Shown: positions 9,496 to 16,431 of the stretch, one piece after another | Layout of the letters: every line of letters starts with the position of its first letter | Position numbering within the stretch: the stretch's first letter is position 1 | Source of the DNA: CBFCZU01 sp965602635 | Lineage (GTDB): Bacteria; Planctomycetota; Phycisphaerae; SM23-33 | DNA: 19,614 nucleotides | NCBI GenBank assembly: GCA_965602635.1 | Contig: CBFCZU010000052.1 | Location: 1 to 19,614 of the forward strand | Direction: 5' to 3' | Notes under the pieces: generated by a model | Databases searched by the model: none | Seen by the model: the letters and a program-made list of their open reading frames with translations, nothing else | Told to the model about the DNA's origin: nothing | Made by a program: the position numbers and the translations under genes

Positions 9496-11280
9496 TCACT
9501 CTATTCTCATGGCCTCCATGGGCGCCAGCCTCGCAGCCACCCAGGCCGGATACAGCGCCGCCATCGCCGCCAACACCATCCCCGCCACCAGGCACGCCCC
9601 CGCGCTGGCCAGAAGCAGCATAACCGGCAGGTTCATCACCGCCAGTAGCCCAAAGCCCCAGCACGAGCGCAGCGTGCCCAGCACAAAGCCGATCACCACC
9701 CCCACGAGCCCGCCGGCAAGGCCCTGCAGCGAACTCTCCAGCACGAAGCTGATCATGATGAAGCTGTCAAGCGCCCCGAGGCACTTCATGGTGGCGATCT
9801 CGCGGAAGCGCTCGGTGACGCTCATGAGCATGGCGTTGGTCACGCCCACCGCGCAGACGACGAAGCTGATGATGATCAGCCAGCCCGTGCGGCTGGAGAA
9901 GCCCAGCCACTGCCTGCCCGTGCCCGTCTCGGCGGGCAGAGCGGCCTCGACCCTGGCGAGGCTCTCTTGCTCCCGCCAGGTCTCCGCTACTTCGACGATT
10001 CTCTCCTCGGTCAGCAGCAGCGGCTGGAGCTGGCCCTCTTCCAGTCCCCGCCGGTTGAGCGAGAGCCTGTCCCGAGCCGCCTGCATCTGGCCCTTCAGCC
10101 AGGTGGCCTTTTCCAGCCCGCCGACGGCATCGAATATCTGTTCCGGCTTCAGGTCGTACTCTTTCTCGCCGAGCTGCCCGGCCACGGCCTGGCGTATCTG
10201 CGTGATCTGCAACAGCTCCGCCAGCTTCGGCGCCTTCTTCGCAGCCAGGTCGAGAATCTCCTGCTCGCCGAGCTTCAACAGTTCAGCCAGCAGCGTAAGC
10301 TGCTGCTTCGTCTGCTGTATCTTCTTGGTGGTGCTCTTCCGCGTGGCCTCGACCTCTTCCCTGATCCAGCGCGCCCCGCGCTTACTGGAGACGATCTTCA
10401 AGACGTGCTTGGGCGTGATGTCCTGGACCTTCACCTTCGCCCGGCGGGCCATGACGCCTCGCATCCGCCCCTCGGCCAGCAGGGCCAGGATCTTCTCGGC
10501 GTCCGCCTGGATATCCGCCTCCCGCTGGAGGGTGGAGAAATCGGCCGAGTCCAGGAGGAAACCGTGTCGGGCCAGCTTGGCTATTGCCTCAGCCTGCTCG
10601 CCCAGGAAGATGCTCATGAGCGGCACGTCCTTCATTTCCTCCGCCAGACCTGAAACGGCCTGTGCGTGCCCGGTAAGGATCCGCTCCCGCAGCGGCTTGG
10701 TGCGGGCGAAATCCTTCACGAAGACCCTAAGCTCTTCGCCGGTGCCGGGCAGGCTGCCCGAGCGGATGTTCCCGGTCTTCTCCAGAAAGCCGTCCAGGTC
10801 CGTTCGCAGGTACTCGAATATCTCATCGCCCTCGCGCGTGCCGACCAGCGCGCTTCGGTCGCCCGGATCGATCTCCGTGAGGAAGGCTTCGTATTCCATC
10901 TTGCGTGCGGCCAGGGCCGAAAGCTCGGCCAATTCCTTGCTCGACAGACCGCCCCAGCCCAGCAGCTCCTTCTCGGCGTTTGAGCCCGGCCTGACGCTCG
11001 AGAGCCTGGTCGCCAGAGTCGCGCTGCTCATTCCGGGGCTGAGCCTATCGACCCATTCGGCATGCAGCCTCCGTCCGGCGGTGCGGCGGCGAACGTCCTC
11101 GGTCACTTCCCGGTCCACGTAGCTCGTCGATAGCATCGTCATCAGGAAGGCGACGGCCAGGGTCACAATGGCAACCGTGACAGCGGAGCGGAACAATCGA
11201 TAGCGAATCCCCCGAATGCAGAGCTGGACGCACCTCCTGATCGGGAGGGAAACCTGATCTCGCACCTCAGTTTTCTTCAT
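9496..11280 (-). CDS. FtsX-type ABC permease with a large helical extracytoplasmic domain
   Basis: A 594-aa permease with the FtsX/MacB four-helix plan. Helix 1 is at about 31-52, followed by a very large extracytoplasmic domain (about 53-465). Helix 2 is at about 466-488, the coupling segment TERFREIATMKCLGA at about 489-503, and helices 3 and 4 at about 506-536 and 551-575. The tail 'YPAWVAARLAPMEAMRIE' is typical of the family. The extracytoplasmic part is unusual: instead of the compact beta-rich MacB core it is dominated by charged Leu/Ala/Glu/Lys/Gln-rich helix, with a likely coiled coil around 310-360 (rich in TKKIQQTKQQLTLLAELLKL). The ATG start overlaps the end of the PqqD-like gene by 14 bp; its ribosome binding site is weak, which suggests coupling. 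The LolD-type ATPase follows after 13 bp and is the obvious energy partner. The giant permease may be the second membrane half. Substrate unknown. Confidence 0.88.
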   Translation of the reverse strand: MKKTEVRDQVSLPIRRCVQLCIRGIRYRLFRSAVTVAIVTLAVAFLMTMLSTSYVDREVTEDVRRRTAGRRLHAEWVDRLSPGMSSATLATRLSSVRPGSNAEKELLGWGGLSSKELAELSALAARKMEYEAFLTEIDPGDRSALVGTREGDEIFEYLRTDLDGFLEKTGNIRSGSLPGTGEELRVFVKDFARTKPLRERILTGHAQAVSGLAEEMKDVPLMSIFLGEQAEAIAKLARHGFLLDSADFSTLQREADIQADAEKILALLAEGRMRGVMARRAKVKVQDITPKHVLKIVSSKRGARWIREEVEATRKSTTKKIQQTKQQLTLLAELLKLGEQEILDLAAKKAPKLAELLQITQIRQAVAGQLGEKEYDLKPEQIFDAVGGLEKATWLKGQMQAARDRLSLNRRGLEEGQLQPLLLTEERIVEVAETWREQESLARVEAALPAETGTGRQWLGFSSRTGWLIIISFVVCAVGVTNAMLMSVTERFREIATMKCLGALDSFIMISFVLESSLQGLAGGLVGVVIGFVLGTLRSCWGFGLLAVMNLPVMLLLASAGACLVAGMVLAAMAALYPAWVAARLAPMEAMRIE

Positions 11281-11653
11281 TGCCCACGATCACCATAATG
11301 CCGCGTCGGACCAGCTCTCGGAAGAACTTCGTAACCGCCAACTGGCTCTCACGGAAACTTAGTTTATGTTTCTGGGCGAAGGATTCAACAACTTCCTCTA
11401 CGGTGCGCTGCCCGTCGCACAGCTCCAGGACGGTCTTGCCCGGCTCGTCGAGCTCCACCCGGCGGTGATCGCTGAAGGGCAGAATCCAACTGATCGGCGG
11501 GACGAGCCACCGCGGCCTGGGGATGGGGACGGACACCAGCAGCCCGTCGCCAGCCGGCTCGACCTTGATGGCGGAATTCTTCTGCGGAACCGCCGCCAGA
11601 AACTGCGAGAGCGTCATCTCCCGCGAGGGCTTATCCTTCCGCGACCTGCTCAC
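11267..11653 (-). CDS. PqqD-like small protein (peptide-binding winged-helix family)
   Basis: A 128-aa protein starting at GTG 11653. AGGAGG lies seven bases upstream, and the GTG overlaps the TGA of the preceding gene (GTGA), which fixes the start; longer in-frame extensions only shadow that gene. Residues about 28-122 match the PqqD pattern: a beta strand with 'VELDEPGKTVLELCDGQRTVEEVV' features (66-89), a helix (95-118), and the closing 'LVRRGIMVIV' (114-123). PqqD proteins bind precursor peptides and present them to radical SAM enzymes; related domains act as recognition elements in other ribosomal-peptide and transport settings. No radical SAM enzyme or precursor peptide was seen here, so a PQQ role is unlikely. 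A Trp/Pro-rich stretch (45-60, with RPRWLVPPISW) precedes the core domain. Its place directly before an FtsX permease, with a 14-bp overlap, suggests a cytoplasmic adaptor or cargo-binding role for the transporter; this is inference. Confidence 0.8.
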   Translation of the reverse strand: MSRSRKDKPSREMTLSQFLAAVPQKNSAIKVEPAGDGLLVSVPIPRPRWLVPPISWILPFSDHRRVELDEPGKTVLELCDGQRTVEEVVESFAQKHKLSFRESQLAVTKFFRELVRRGIMVIVGNEEN

Positions 11654-12552
11654 GGCCGGGCCTCCTGCGAGCGGGCCTCGCGACAGCAATGCGACCTGAA
11701 TCCGGACGGCAGCTCCACCTCGCCCGCCGAGTTCTGCCAGTAAGCCATGCGGTACACACGCTCGTCGGTCGGACAAAGCCATGCCCGGTCCAACCGATAG
11801 ACTCCTCGGCCGGTCAGGCCGGTCACTGCGCCGCCGCGGCGGCTGTGGACCTCCTCGCCCTGGTGCCCGGCGCAAGGAACCCTGAGCTGCCGCAGTTGCT
11901 TGAACCCCGCGGGTATCTGCCGGGCGAGCCACTCGCCGACAGTGCCTTTGAGCCAGTGGCCGGGCATCGCTATCCGCTCCAGGCTTAACCCCGCCGATCC
12001 CTTCCCGGGCCGGCGAAACTTCCAGGCGACGTGCCCGACTCGGCCCGAGGCGCTCTGGAGATCGAACCCCTCGGGCACCTCCGCCACGATCCCCAGGGCC
12101 TGCCAGGGCTGAACCGGGCCCGGCGGCAACGGGGCGACCGAACCCAGCACCGTTTTCTCGAGCCCGCGATCGCGTTTCCCCGGCCAGCTCAAGACGGCCT
12201 GGACAAGGCAGGCGGCGTCGGCGAAGTACCTGCCCGCCACGACGACCGTCGAGTCGCTCTCCTCGCGGACCAGCCCCGTCCAGCCGGGGACGCCGGCCAA
12301 GTCAACGGCTGGCTCCTCCGAGTTGCGGTGTCGCATGGCCTCGAACATCGCCTTCAGGTCGGGCGGACGGCGCAGCGTCTGCCAATCGGCTTGCAGCCGC
12401 TGGAGGCGCCTGTCCACCAGGATGCACTTGGCCGGCTCCTTCGGCCCCGAGAGCGCGGCCGGCTCCCACTCGGCCGGATGCCACAGCCGCAGCCCGCGCC
12501 AGCACATCTGGCGGAATCCCTGCGGCGGCAAGGCCTCCAAAGAGTAGTTCAT
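11650..12552 (-). CDS. Hypothetical protein, first gene of the transporter operon, possibly two repeated domains
   Basis: A 300-aa protein that I do not recognise. The start at ATG 12552 (MNYSLEALPP) is chosen because GGAA precedes it at about eight bases and a promoter candidate lies just upstream; an in-frame extension to 12672 would run through that promoter. There is no signal peptide and no transmembrane segment, so it is probably cytoplasmic. Two stretches of similar layout can be seen: residues about 15-145, ending in a strand pattern (TVVVAGRYFADAACLVQAVL) and VLGSV, and residues about 165-285, ending in YRLDRAWLCPTDERVYRMAYW. Each begins with a Pro/Trp- or Gly-containing strand, has a central amphipathic helix and ends in strands. 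This resembles a duplicated PsbP/Mog1-like fold, but that is only a visual impression. The protein is Trp- and Arg-rich. Its stop overlaps the PqqD-like start by 4 bp, so the two proteins probably act together. Confidence 0.7.
   Translation of the reverse strand: MNYSLEALPPQGFRQMCWRGLRLWHPAEWEPAALSGPKEPAKCILVDRRLQRLQADWQTLRRPPDLKAMFEAMRHRNSEEPAVDLAGVPGWTGLVREESDSTVVVAGRYFADAACLVQAVLSWPGKRDRGLEKTVLGSVAPLPPGPVQPWQALGIVAEVPEGFDLQSASGRVGHVAWKFRRPGKGSAGLSLERIAMPGHWLKGTVGEWLARQIPAGFKQLRQLRVPCAGHQGEEVHSRRGGAVTGLTGRGVYRLDRAWLCPTDERVYRMAYWQNSAGEVELPSGFRSHCCREARSQEARP
11661..11666 (-). promoter_or_regulatory. Ribosome binding site of the PqqD-like gene
   Basis: On the minus strand a full AGGAGG stands seven bases before the GTG at 11653-11651. 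It lies within the coding end of the upstream gene and is the strongest ribosome binding site in the operon. It decides the GTG start in place of an internal ATG at residue 13. Confidence 0.75.
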
Positions 12553-12598
12553 CGGTTCGTTTCCAGTAAGGGTCCGACCGGGGCGGCCGAAGACGTTC

Positions 12599-12627
12599 CA
12601 TTTACCGCTCCAGCGGTCTCCGGTCAA
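12599..12627 (-). promoter_or_regulatory. Candidate promoter of the seven-gene transporter operon
   Basis: On the minus strand a -35 element TTGACC (12627-12622) and a -10 element TAAATG (12604-12599) are separated by exactly 17 bp. The -35 is nearly consensus; the -10 is weak (3 of 6). Transcription would begin near 12592, giving a leader of about 40 bases before the ATG at 12552. A palindrome fills most of the spacer, which would suit control by a repressor or activator. Confidence 0.4.
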
Positions 12628-12650
12628 GGCCAAGTCACGCACGCCTTGAC
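12604..12650. promoter_or_regulatory. Two palindromes in the divergent promoter region, possible operators
   Basis: ACCGCT-CC-AGCGGT at 12604-12617 is a perfect 6-bp dyad with a 2-bp centre lying between the -35 and -10 of the minus-strand promoter candidate. Beside it, GTCAAGGC (12623-12630) and GCCTTGAC (12643-12650) form a perfect 8-bp inverted repeat with a 12-bp centre, and the -35 element overlaps its left arm. Regulator binding is inference. Confidence 0.35.
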
Positions 12651-12706
12651 GCCCGGTGGGGCCGCCCGCCACGCATGCTCGACGTCGCCCGTGCTCCCCG
12701 CGACGG

Positions 12707-12736
12707 TTGACGGACGCGCGGGCGCGGCCGTATCAT
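12707..12736 (+). promoter_or_regulatory. Candidate sigma-70-type promoter of serS
   Basis: TTGACG at 12707-12712 and TATCAT at 12731-12736 are separated by 18 bp; each differs from consensus at one position. Transcription would start near 12743, leaving a leader of about 57 bases before the serS ATG. No T-box-like structure is obvious in so short a leader. Most of 12553-12799 has no gene and serves as the divergent control region of serS and the minus-strand operon. Confidence 0.6.
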
Positions 12737-12799
12737 CCTCCAGTCACGGGCGGATGCAATCGCCCCGGGTCGCTCCGATCGCCAGGCGAGGCAACATCC

Positions 12800-14074
12800 A
12801 TGATTGACATCAAGCTGCTCCGCGAGGACCCCGAGGCCTTCAAGACAGCGGCGAAGGTCAAGAAGATCGACGCTGACATCGACGCCGTCCTGGACCTGGA
12901 CCACAAGACGCGCCGGGCAAAGCAGAAACTTCAACAGATCCGCACCACCCAGAACCAGGTGGGCAAACAGATCGCCCAGTGCAAGGACGAGTCCGACCGG
13001 CGGTCGCTGATCCAGGAGATGTCGGACCTGAAATCGCAGGCCCAGGACCACGCCGAGCTTCTGCGCGAGGCGGAGGCGGAGCTGGACGGCCTGCTGCTGC
13101 TTGTCTCCCAGCCGGCGGACGAGGGCGTGCCGGTGGGCGAGGACGATTCGGACAACGTGGAGGTCCGCCGCGTCGGCGAGATTCCCCGGTTCGATTTCGA
13201 GGTGAAGGACCACGTCGAGCTGGGCGCGGCGCTGGACATCATCGACATCGAGCGCGGCGTCAAGCTGGCGGGCACGCGCAACTACGTGCTCAAGGGCGCC
13301 GGCGCCCTGATGCACCAGGCAGTGCTGCGGCTGGCGGTGGACAGGATGCTGGCCAAGGGGTACGTCCTGCTGACCGTCCCGGTGCTGGTCCGCGAGGAGG
13401 TGATGTACGGCACGGGCTTCTTCCCCGTCGGGAAGGAGCAGACGTACGTCGTCGAGCGCGACGCCCTGAACCTTGCGGGCACGGCGGAGGTGCCGGTCAC
13501 CGCCCTGCACAGCGAGGAAATACTCGATGAGGCGGAGCTGCCGAAGAAGTACGTCGCCTTGAGCACGTGCTTCCGCCGCGAGGCCGGCGCCGCCGGCAAG
13601 GACACCTACGGCCTCTACCGCATCCACTGCTTCGACAAGGTCGAGCAGGTGGTGATCGGCCCCAACGACAAGGCCCGGTCCGTCGGCCTCCACGAGGAGA
13701 TCCTGGCCAACGCGGAGGAGGTGCTGACCGAGCTCGAGCTGCCCTACCGGGTGGTCAACGTCTGCACGGGCGACCTGGGCCAGGGGCAGGCGCAGAAGTT
13801 CGACATCGAGGCGTGGATGCCGTCGCGGAACAGCTACGGCGAGACGCACTCGGCCAGCCGCTTTTACGAGTTCCAGGCCCGGCGGCTGAACCTGCGCTAC
13901 CGCGACGCCGAGGGCAAGATCGGGTTCTGCCACACGCTCAACAACACGGTCATCGCCAGCCCGCGGATACTCATCCCGCTGCTGGAGCTCAACCAGAACG
14001 CCGACGGCTCGGTGACCGTCCCGGCGGCCCTGCGCCCGTACATGAACGGGATGGAGAGGATAGGGCCCGCGTAA
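12800..14074 (+). CDS. serS: Seryl-tRNA synthetase (class II), with divergent motif 3
   Basis: A 424-aa seryl-tRNA synthetase, which charges tRNA(Ser) with serine in the cytoplasm. The ATG at 12800 has GAGG about eight bases upstream. Residues 1 to about 105 are the N-terminal tRNA-binding helical hairpin (MIDIKLLREDPEAF start, then long charged helices). The catalytic core follows, with TAEV at 228-231 (serine-binding), motif 2 FRREAGAAGKDTYGLYRIHCF (258 onward), EFQARR near 356-361 and the closing LRPYM. Length and domain order are normal. Two segments differ from common bacterial enzymes: 'LAGTAEV' instead of the usual 'LIPTAEV', and motif 3 reads HTLNNTVIASPR (378-389) where most have HTLNGS followed by AVGR. 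The conserved Arg389 is kept. The gene appears to be transcribed alone and meets the oxidoreductase gene end to end, with 30 bp between the stops. Confidence 0.96.
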   Translation: MIDIKLLREDPEAFKTAAKVKKIDADIDAVLDLDHKTRRAKQKLQQIRTTQNQVGKQIAQCKDESDRRSLIQEMSDLKSQAQDHAELLREAEAELDGLLLLVSQPADEGVPVGEDDSDNVEVRRVGEIPRFDFEVKDHVELGAALDIIDIERGVKLAGTRNYVLKGAGALMHQAVLRLAVDRMLAKGYVLLTVPVLVREEVMYGTGFFPVGKEQTYVVERDALNLAGTAEVPVTALHSEEILDEAELPKKYVALSTCFRREAGAAGKDTYGLYRIHCFDKVEQVVIGPNDKARSVGLHEEILANAEEVLTELELPYRVVNVCTGDLGQGQAQKFDIEAWMPSRNSYGETHSASRFYEFQARRLNLRYRDAEGKIGFCHTLNNTVIASPRILIPLLELNQNADGSVTVPAALRPYMNGMERIGPA

Positions 14075-14104
14075 CCTCGACGGGAGACGCCCTCGCGGGG
14101 CCGC

Positions 14105-15286
14105 TTACGCCGGGGGGTCTCCCCAGTCGGGCACGTCGAGTATCTCGCCGTCGCGCAGGGCGGACTTGTGCGCCATCACGCCCGGGGCCATGTAACGGGC
14201 GGCATCCCAGGCGGTGATGACCGGCATACGGTCGTTGGCGACGGCGTCCACGAACTCGTGCACCAGGTAGGCGTGCGAGCCGCCGTGACCGCCGTAAACG
14301 CCCTCGTCGCCGCCGGAGGCCTTCAGCCCCTCGAGCACCTCTTCCGGCAGCGGGTCGCGCATCTCATCAACCGTCAGGCCGGTCCAACTGTTCTTGTCGA
14401 ACCAGGTGGATTCGCGGTAGCAGCCCTGGGTGCCGAATATGCGGAAGTCCTCGGAGCCGGGATTGCCGATCTCCCGGTACTCGCGGATGCGGCAGGTGGC
14501 GCCGTTGCTCATCTGGAACAGGGCGGTCTCGTTGCTGAAGGCCGAGGGCGGGTACAAGTCGGAGCCGTGGAAGAACGGCTCATCGGTCTGGTTGACGTAT
14601 CCCCAGGCGCAGACCCTGGTCATGTGGGCGTTCATCACGCAGATGGGCCCGGCGGTCGAGTGGGTCGGGTAGTGCATGGGGCCGTTCTTGATTCCGCGCT
14701 TCTCGTACTCCTTGAGCTTTTCGGCCCACTCGCGTCCCGCGGCGCTGCCCAGGCGGTTCTTGATGACATCGCGCAGGCCGTGGTCCACGTCGTGGAGATA
14801 GTCTCCCTCGGCGTAAACGAACTCGCCGAAGGCGCCCTCTGCCGCCCGGCGCCGGCAGTACATCGCCTGGGGGCGATAGTAGGTCGTTTCGCCGTACATG
14901 AAGCGCTGCCCGGTGCGCTTGACCGTGTCGATCACCTTGTCGCACCACTCGAGGATCTCGTCGCCGTCCGGGACCGAGAGCAGCGGCACGGCGCAGTACA
15001 CGTGCTTGCCCGCCTCCATGGCCTGCACCGCCTGAGGCGCGTGCAGCCAGTGCTGGGTGATGATCACCAGCGCTTCGATGTCCGATTTGCATATCTCGTC
15101 GAGCGACGCGTACGCGTCGGAGGGCTTGAACTTGTCGGCGAAGGACGGATCCTCGGCGAACCGCGCTACCCGGTCTGCCTCGCGGTCGCAGAAGGCGATC
15201 CTGTCCACCAGCGGATGGCTCTTGAACAGCCGCGCGAACGCGCTGCCGAAACTGCCCAGCCCCACCAGACCCACACTGATGCCCAT
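14105..15286 (-). CDS. Gfo/Idh/MocA-family NAD(P)-dependent oxidoreductase
   Basis: A 393-aa protein starting at ATG 15286, with AAGGAG seven bases upstream. The N-terminus is a Rossmann fold: GLVGLGSFGSAFARLF with the GxGxxG glycines at 9, 11 and 14, and acidic Asp34 after strand 2, which favours NAD. The C-terminal alpha/beta domain is of the GFO/IDH/MocA type, with candidate catalytic histidines in the region HDVDHG and 'PMHYPTHSTAGPI'. The EKP motif, which normally supplies the Lys that contacts the cofactor and substrate, is replaced by Cys98-Ala99-Val100-Pro101. The sequence around it (AGKHVYCAVPLL) is otherwise well conserved, so this marks a distinct subfamily and not decay. Members usually oxidise or epimerise sugars, inositols or glycosides. 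It is divergent from the zinc-type dehydrogenase at 15396, and the two probably act on the same sugar or polyol. The exact substrate cannot be told. Confidence 0.87.
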   Translation of the reverse strand: MGISVGLVGLGSFGSAFARLFKSHPLVDRIAFCDREADRVARFAEDPSFADKFKPSDAYASLDEICKSDIEALVIITQHWLHAPQAVQAMEAGKHVYCAVPLLSVPDGDEILEWCDKVIDTVKRTGQRFMYGETTYYRPQAMYCRRRAAEGAFGEFVYAEGDYLHDVDHGLRDVIKNRLGSAAGREWAEKLKEYEKRGIKNGPMHYPTHSTAGPICVMNAHMTRVCAWGYVNQTDEPFFHGSDLYPPSAFSNETALFQMSNGATCRIREYREIGNPGSEDFRIFGTQGCYRESTWFDKNSWTGLTVDEMRDPLPEEVLEGLKASGGDEGVYGGHGGSHAYLVHEFVDAVANDRMPVITAWDAARYMAPGVMAHKSALRDGEILDVPDWGDPPA

Positions 15287-15395
15287 TTGCCTGCTCCTTC
15301 TGCCAAAACGCCCGCAATCCAGAAGACACTTGCCAACCACCCCGCAGGCGCAGAACATACCCCGGTCAATCACCGAGCGGAAGGGAGAACTGGGC

Positions 15396-16340
15396 ATGAA
15401 AACCAGGCAGGGCGTGTTGGTCGAGACGGGCAGGTTCGAGATCGAGGACGTCGAGGTCGCGCCGGGCGAGGGCGAGGTCCTGGTGGAGACGGCCGGCTGC
15501 GGGCTGTGCACCTACGAGCTCAACCACTGGGCCGGGCGCCTGGGCAAGCCGCCGATGGCGCTGGGGCACGAGGGGTACGGCGTGGTCGTGGAGGTAGGAC
15601 CCGGCACGGCAGGCAGGGTCAAAGTCGGCGACCGCGTGACGGGCCTGTGCGGCAAGTGCTTCTCCGACTACTTCACCATGCCCGAGGCGCACGTGATGCT
15701 GATCCGCCCGGACCTGGACCAGCAGGAGATACCCGGCGAGCCGCTGTACTGCGTCCACAACGTGGTTCGGGCGGCCCACCCACAGGTCGGCGACGTGCTG
15801 GCGATCGTCGGCTGCGGGCCAATGGGCCTGTGGGCCCTTCAGGGGCTGGCCAGCGACACGCTGGCGGGGATCGTGGCGGTGGACATCGACGACGAGAAGC
15901 TTGCCCTGGCCGCCGGCTTCGGCGCCCGCCACACCATCAACCCCGAGAAGGTTGACGCGGTCGAGGCGCTCAAGGAGATTACCGGCGGGCGGCTGGCGGA
16001 CGTCGCCGTCGAGGGCACGGGCGGGCCCGGCGTGAACCTCGCCATTGACCTCCTGCAAGCCCCGCGCCCGAAGCTCGTCATCATGAGCTCCTTCAAGGGC
16101 CCGATCGAGGTGAACATGGTGACCCTCTGCGCCAAGGCCGTGACCATGCTCCACGCCCATCCGGGCATCTGCGTGGACAAGGTGGACGGCTGCCAGCGCA
16201 CCGAAACGCTGATCAACAACGGCGTGTTCAAGACCGACCAGCTCATCAGCCACCGCTTCCCTCTGGCCGACCTCCAGAAGGCCTTCGAGACGTTCGAGAA
16301 ACGGGGCCGCGGATATCTGAAGGGGATCGTCACCCGCTGA
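15396..16340 (+). CDS. Zinc-type medium-chain alcohol/polyol dehydrogenase, short form
   Basis: A 314-aa medium-chain dehydrogenase starting at ATG 15396, with AAGGGAG about eight bases upstream. Catalytic zinc ligands are visible: Cys38 in 'GCGLCTYEL' and His58-Glu59 in 'ALGHEGYG'. The Rossmann domain has GCGPMG (139-144) and Asp163/Asp165 after strand 2, which suggests NAD(H). The structural zinc lobe that normally carries four Cys after the GDRV segment is missing: the chain passes directly from 'GDRVTGLCGKC' (78-88) to 'FSDYFTMPEAHV'. This explains why it is about 30 residues shorter than the usual 340-350. The likely reaction is oxidation of a secondary alcohol in a sugar or polyol. A 109-bp region separates it from the divergent Gfo/Idh/MocA gene; I see no convincing promoter there beyond a weak TTGCCA at 15330. 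Confidence 0.88.
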   Translation: MKTRQGVLVETGRFEIEDVEVAPGEGEVLVETAGCGLCTYELNHWAGRLGKPPMALGHEGYGVVVEVGPGTAGRVKVGDRVTGLCGKCFSDYFTMPEAHVMLIRPDLDQQEIPGEPLYCVHNVVRAAHPQVGDVLAIVGCGPMGLWALQGLASDTLAGIVAVDIDDEKLALAAGFGARHTINPEKVDAVEALKEITGGRLADVAVEGTGGPGVNLAIDLLQAPRPKLVIMSSFKGPIEVNMVTLCAKAVTMLHAHPGICVDKVDGCQRTETLINNGVFKTDQLISHRFPLADLQKAFETFEKRGRGYLKGIVTR

Positions 16341-16365
16341 GCCTGGCCGCGGCGCGTGCTGTGAC

Positions 16366-16394
16366 TTGCCGCCCGGCGGCCGGAGGCTTATCCT
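16366..16394 (+). promoter_or_regulatory. Candidate promoter of the comEC-like gene
   Basis: TTGCCG at 16366-16371 and TATCCT at 16389-16394 are spaced by 17 bp, each matching 4 of 6 consensus bases. A start near 16401 would place the ATG at 16432 about 30 bases downstream. It also argues against the in-frame TTG at 16366 as the protein start. Confidence 0.35.
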
Positions 16395-16431
16395 TGGCCG
16401 ACCCTCCACGTCCGGGAGATCGCCGAGGCCA

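Noticed and set aside
11267..11653. Part of a PQQ biosynthesis cluster
   Set aside because: No pqqA, pqqB, pqqC or pqqE is visible; the neighbours are ABC transporter genes. Only the PqqD-like fold is supported.
11654..11932. N-terminal extension of the PqqD-like protein to 221 aa
   Set aside because: The added part only shadows the upstream gene in another frame and is Arg/Pro/Gly-rich without pattern, while the GTG at 11653 has AGGAGG at the right distance.
14075..14104. Intrinsic terminator between serS and the oxidoreductase gene
   Set aside because: The 30-bp gap is GC-rich, but I could find neither a convincing stem nor a T run.
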